Shown here one piece after another: positions 5,368-6,179 of a stretch of DNA of 6,179 nucleotides (position 1 is the stretch's first letter; each line of letters opens with the position of its first letter). A program made the translations under genes and the position numbers. The notes beneath the pieces are model-generated. The model was given only the letters and a program-made list of their open reading frames with translations, made no database searches and was not told the origin of the DNA. Source of the DNA: Nitrospiraceae bacterium (GTDB taxonomy: Bacteria; Nitrospirota; Thermodesulfovibrionia; Thermodesulfovibrionales; UBA9159); assembly GCA_003453735.1 (NCBI GenBank), contig DMNE01000050.1, forward strand, positions 1 to 6,179, read 5' to 3'.

Positions 5368-5404
5368 TTTTTTTTTCACCCTGACCTTGCGATCAGGGTG
5401 GAGG
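5368..5404 (+). promoter_or_regulatory. Leader element of the IF-2-like gene: nine T residues, hairpin and GGAGG
   Basis: A run of nine T residues (5368-5376) is followed by a perfect 8-bp hairpin, CACCCTGA (5377-5384) with TCAGGGTG (5393-5400), loop eight bases. GGAGG (5400-5404) begins at the last base of the stem. The T-run precedes rather than follows the stem on the gene's strand, so this is not an intrinsic terminator. A role in controlling access to the ribosome site is possible. GGAGG is well placed for GTG 5410, which opens an 8-codon frame ending at 5433, but is too far from ATG 5423 for normal use. Confidence 0.4.
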
Positions 5405-5422
5405 CTCCTGTGCATAGAAAAG

Positions 5423-6109
5423 ATGACTCATAAACAAAAAAAGACTTCTCAAAGAACTCGATCAAAACTCGAAATCGTCCTCAGAACCGATTCCATAGGA
5501 AGTTTGGAAGCAGTGACTCATGTCCTTTCAGAAATAATTTTGCCCGAGACCGATATCAACATCATCCATAGCGGAATTGGCGCTGTCAGCAAGTCTGATG
5601 TTCTCCTCGCAGAAACCGGCAGCAGGCTGATTGTCGGTTTTCAGGTCGATGTACTGCCAGGAGTAGAGAAAGCGTTGAAGGGGCATCGCGTTGAAGTTCG
5701 TCTTTATGATGTGATTTATACCTTGACCGCTGATATAAGAGTTCTTGCCGAAAGCATGACCCCTCCTGTTTCAGAGGAACAAATCATAGGCTCTGCCAAA
5801 GTAATAGCCATTTTTAAGAGTACTCGAAAAGGCATCATTATCGGATGTGAAGTTCTAGACGGCTTTGTGGCCGTCAATGAACGTTTTCGTATCATCTCTG
5901 CCATGGGTCCTGCTTATTCCGGTACCATACAGTCCCTCCATATCGGAACGAATACGGTGCAGCAAGCAACTAGAGGACAACAGGTCGGCATAAAAATAAG
6001 CGATTTCAACAAAGCAAAAATCGGAGACCTCGTGGAAAGTTTTCGCCCTCTCACTCAGAAATATCGAATCTGGGAACCCACGGGAAGAATCGTTCGGAAA
6101 AGAGCCTAA
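5423..6109 (+). CDS. Free-standing homologue of the C-terminal half of translation initiation factor IF-2, no GTPase domain (228 aa)
   Basis: Residues 16-112 match IF-2 domain III (C1) and 120-208 match domain IV (C2). Clear signatures are LRTDSIGSLEAVTHVL (20-35), INIIHSGIGAVSKSDVLLA (45-63), RLYDVIYTLTADI (93-105) and KVIAIFKSTRKGIIIGCEVLDG (126-147). The IF-2 GTPase domain, domain II and N-terminal region are absent, and no stretch upstream could encode them. A basic tail (TQKYRIWEPTGRIVRKRA, 211-228) extends past the usual end. In C2 of real IF-2 the initiator-tRNA loops carry KRYK and YECG; here the matching places read HIGT (173-176) and QQVG (186-189), with the GC of GCEV retained. ATG 5423 is chosen as the first ATG. 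TTG 5387 is possible but lies inside the leader hairpin. Homology is confident. Function, perhaps ribosome or RNA related, is unknown; canonical initiation activity is unlikely. Confidence 0.85.
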   Translation: MTHKQKKTSQRTRSKLEIVLRTDSIGSLEAVTHVLSEIILPETDINIIHSGIGAVSKSDVLLAETGSRLIVGFQVDVLPGVEKALKGHRVEVRLYDVIYTLTADIRVLAESMTPPVSEEQIIGSAKVIAIFKSTRKGIIIGCEVLDGFVAVNERFRIISAMGPAYSGTIQSLHIGTNTVQQATRGQQVGIKISDFNKAKIGDLVESFRPLTQKYRIWEPTGRIVRKRA

Positions 6110-6179
6110 GCTAATAAACGACAGCTGATATTCAGGCAATGATTTCGCTTAATTGATCACCGATTTTCATACAGATAAA

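Noticed and set aside
1..6179. Search for CRISPR arrays, tRNA genes and insertion-sequence ends
   Set aside because: No spaced direct repeats, no tRNA T-loop signature with a cloverleaf, and no transposase or terminal repeat pair was found.

Overview
The window looks like a chromosomal segment of an anaerobic bacterium with moderate GC, most likely a member of the Desulfobacterota (for example a syntrophic lineage). This rests on an aldehyde:ferredoxin oxidoreductase (AOR) paired with a MoaD-type protein, an AGGAGG-type ribosome binding site, sigma70-like promoters, and small conserved-looking proteins of a kind I associate with that phylum. The taxonomic placement is inference; no rRNA or other marker is present.

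Layout, left to right. (1) Minus strand, running off the left edge: the N-terminus of a PAS-domain signalling protein, with a good promoter and a 15-bp palindrome at the predicted transcription start. (2) About 520 bases without a convincing gene. (3) Minus strand, 890-1207: a 105-residue protein of unknown function with a good RBS. (4) About 300 bases without a convincing gene, then an unexplained short open frame (1516-1695) that overlaps the start of (5), a family-4-like uracil-DNA glycosylase (1679-2287) that has kept only two of the four usual iron-sulfur cysteines. (6) A near-consensus promoter whose -35 box sits inside a second 15-bp palindrome drives (7) the 578-residue AOR (2456-4192), which ends in a textbook intrinsic terminator. 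(8) A 210-residue protein of unknown function (4299-4931), which I read as two tandem MoaD/ThiS-like beta-grasp units. It converges with and overlaps by 40 bp (9) a MoaD homologue on the minus strand (4892-5152). MoaD appears to be leaderless and carries 12 residues beyond its GG motif. (10) A 234-base gap with back-to-back -10 elements, an inverted repeat and a leader hairpin, then (11) a free-standing homologue of the C-terminal half of translation initiation factor IF-2 without a GTPase domain (5423-6109).

How they may work together. AOR, MoaD and the double beta-grasp protein form a plausible set: AOR needs a tungsten or molybdenum pterin cofactor, and MoaD supplies sulfur for building the pterin dithiolene. 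The tandem beta-grasp protein may be a diverged relative of such carriers. The remaining genes look independently transcribed. The most unusual items are the double beta-grasp protein, the tailed MoaD whose tail lies inside the gene overlap, the IF-2 C-terminal homologue with altered initiator-tRNA loops, and the two-cysteine UDG.
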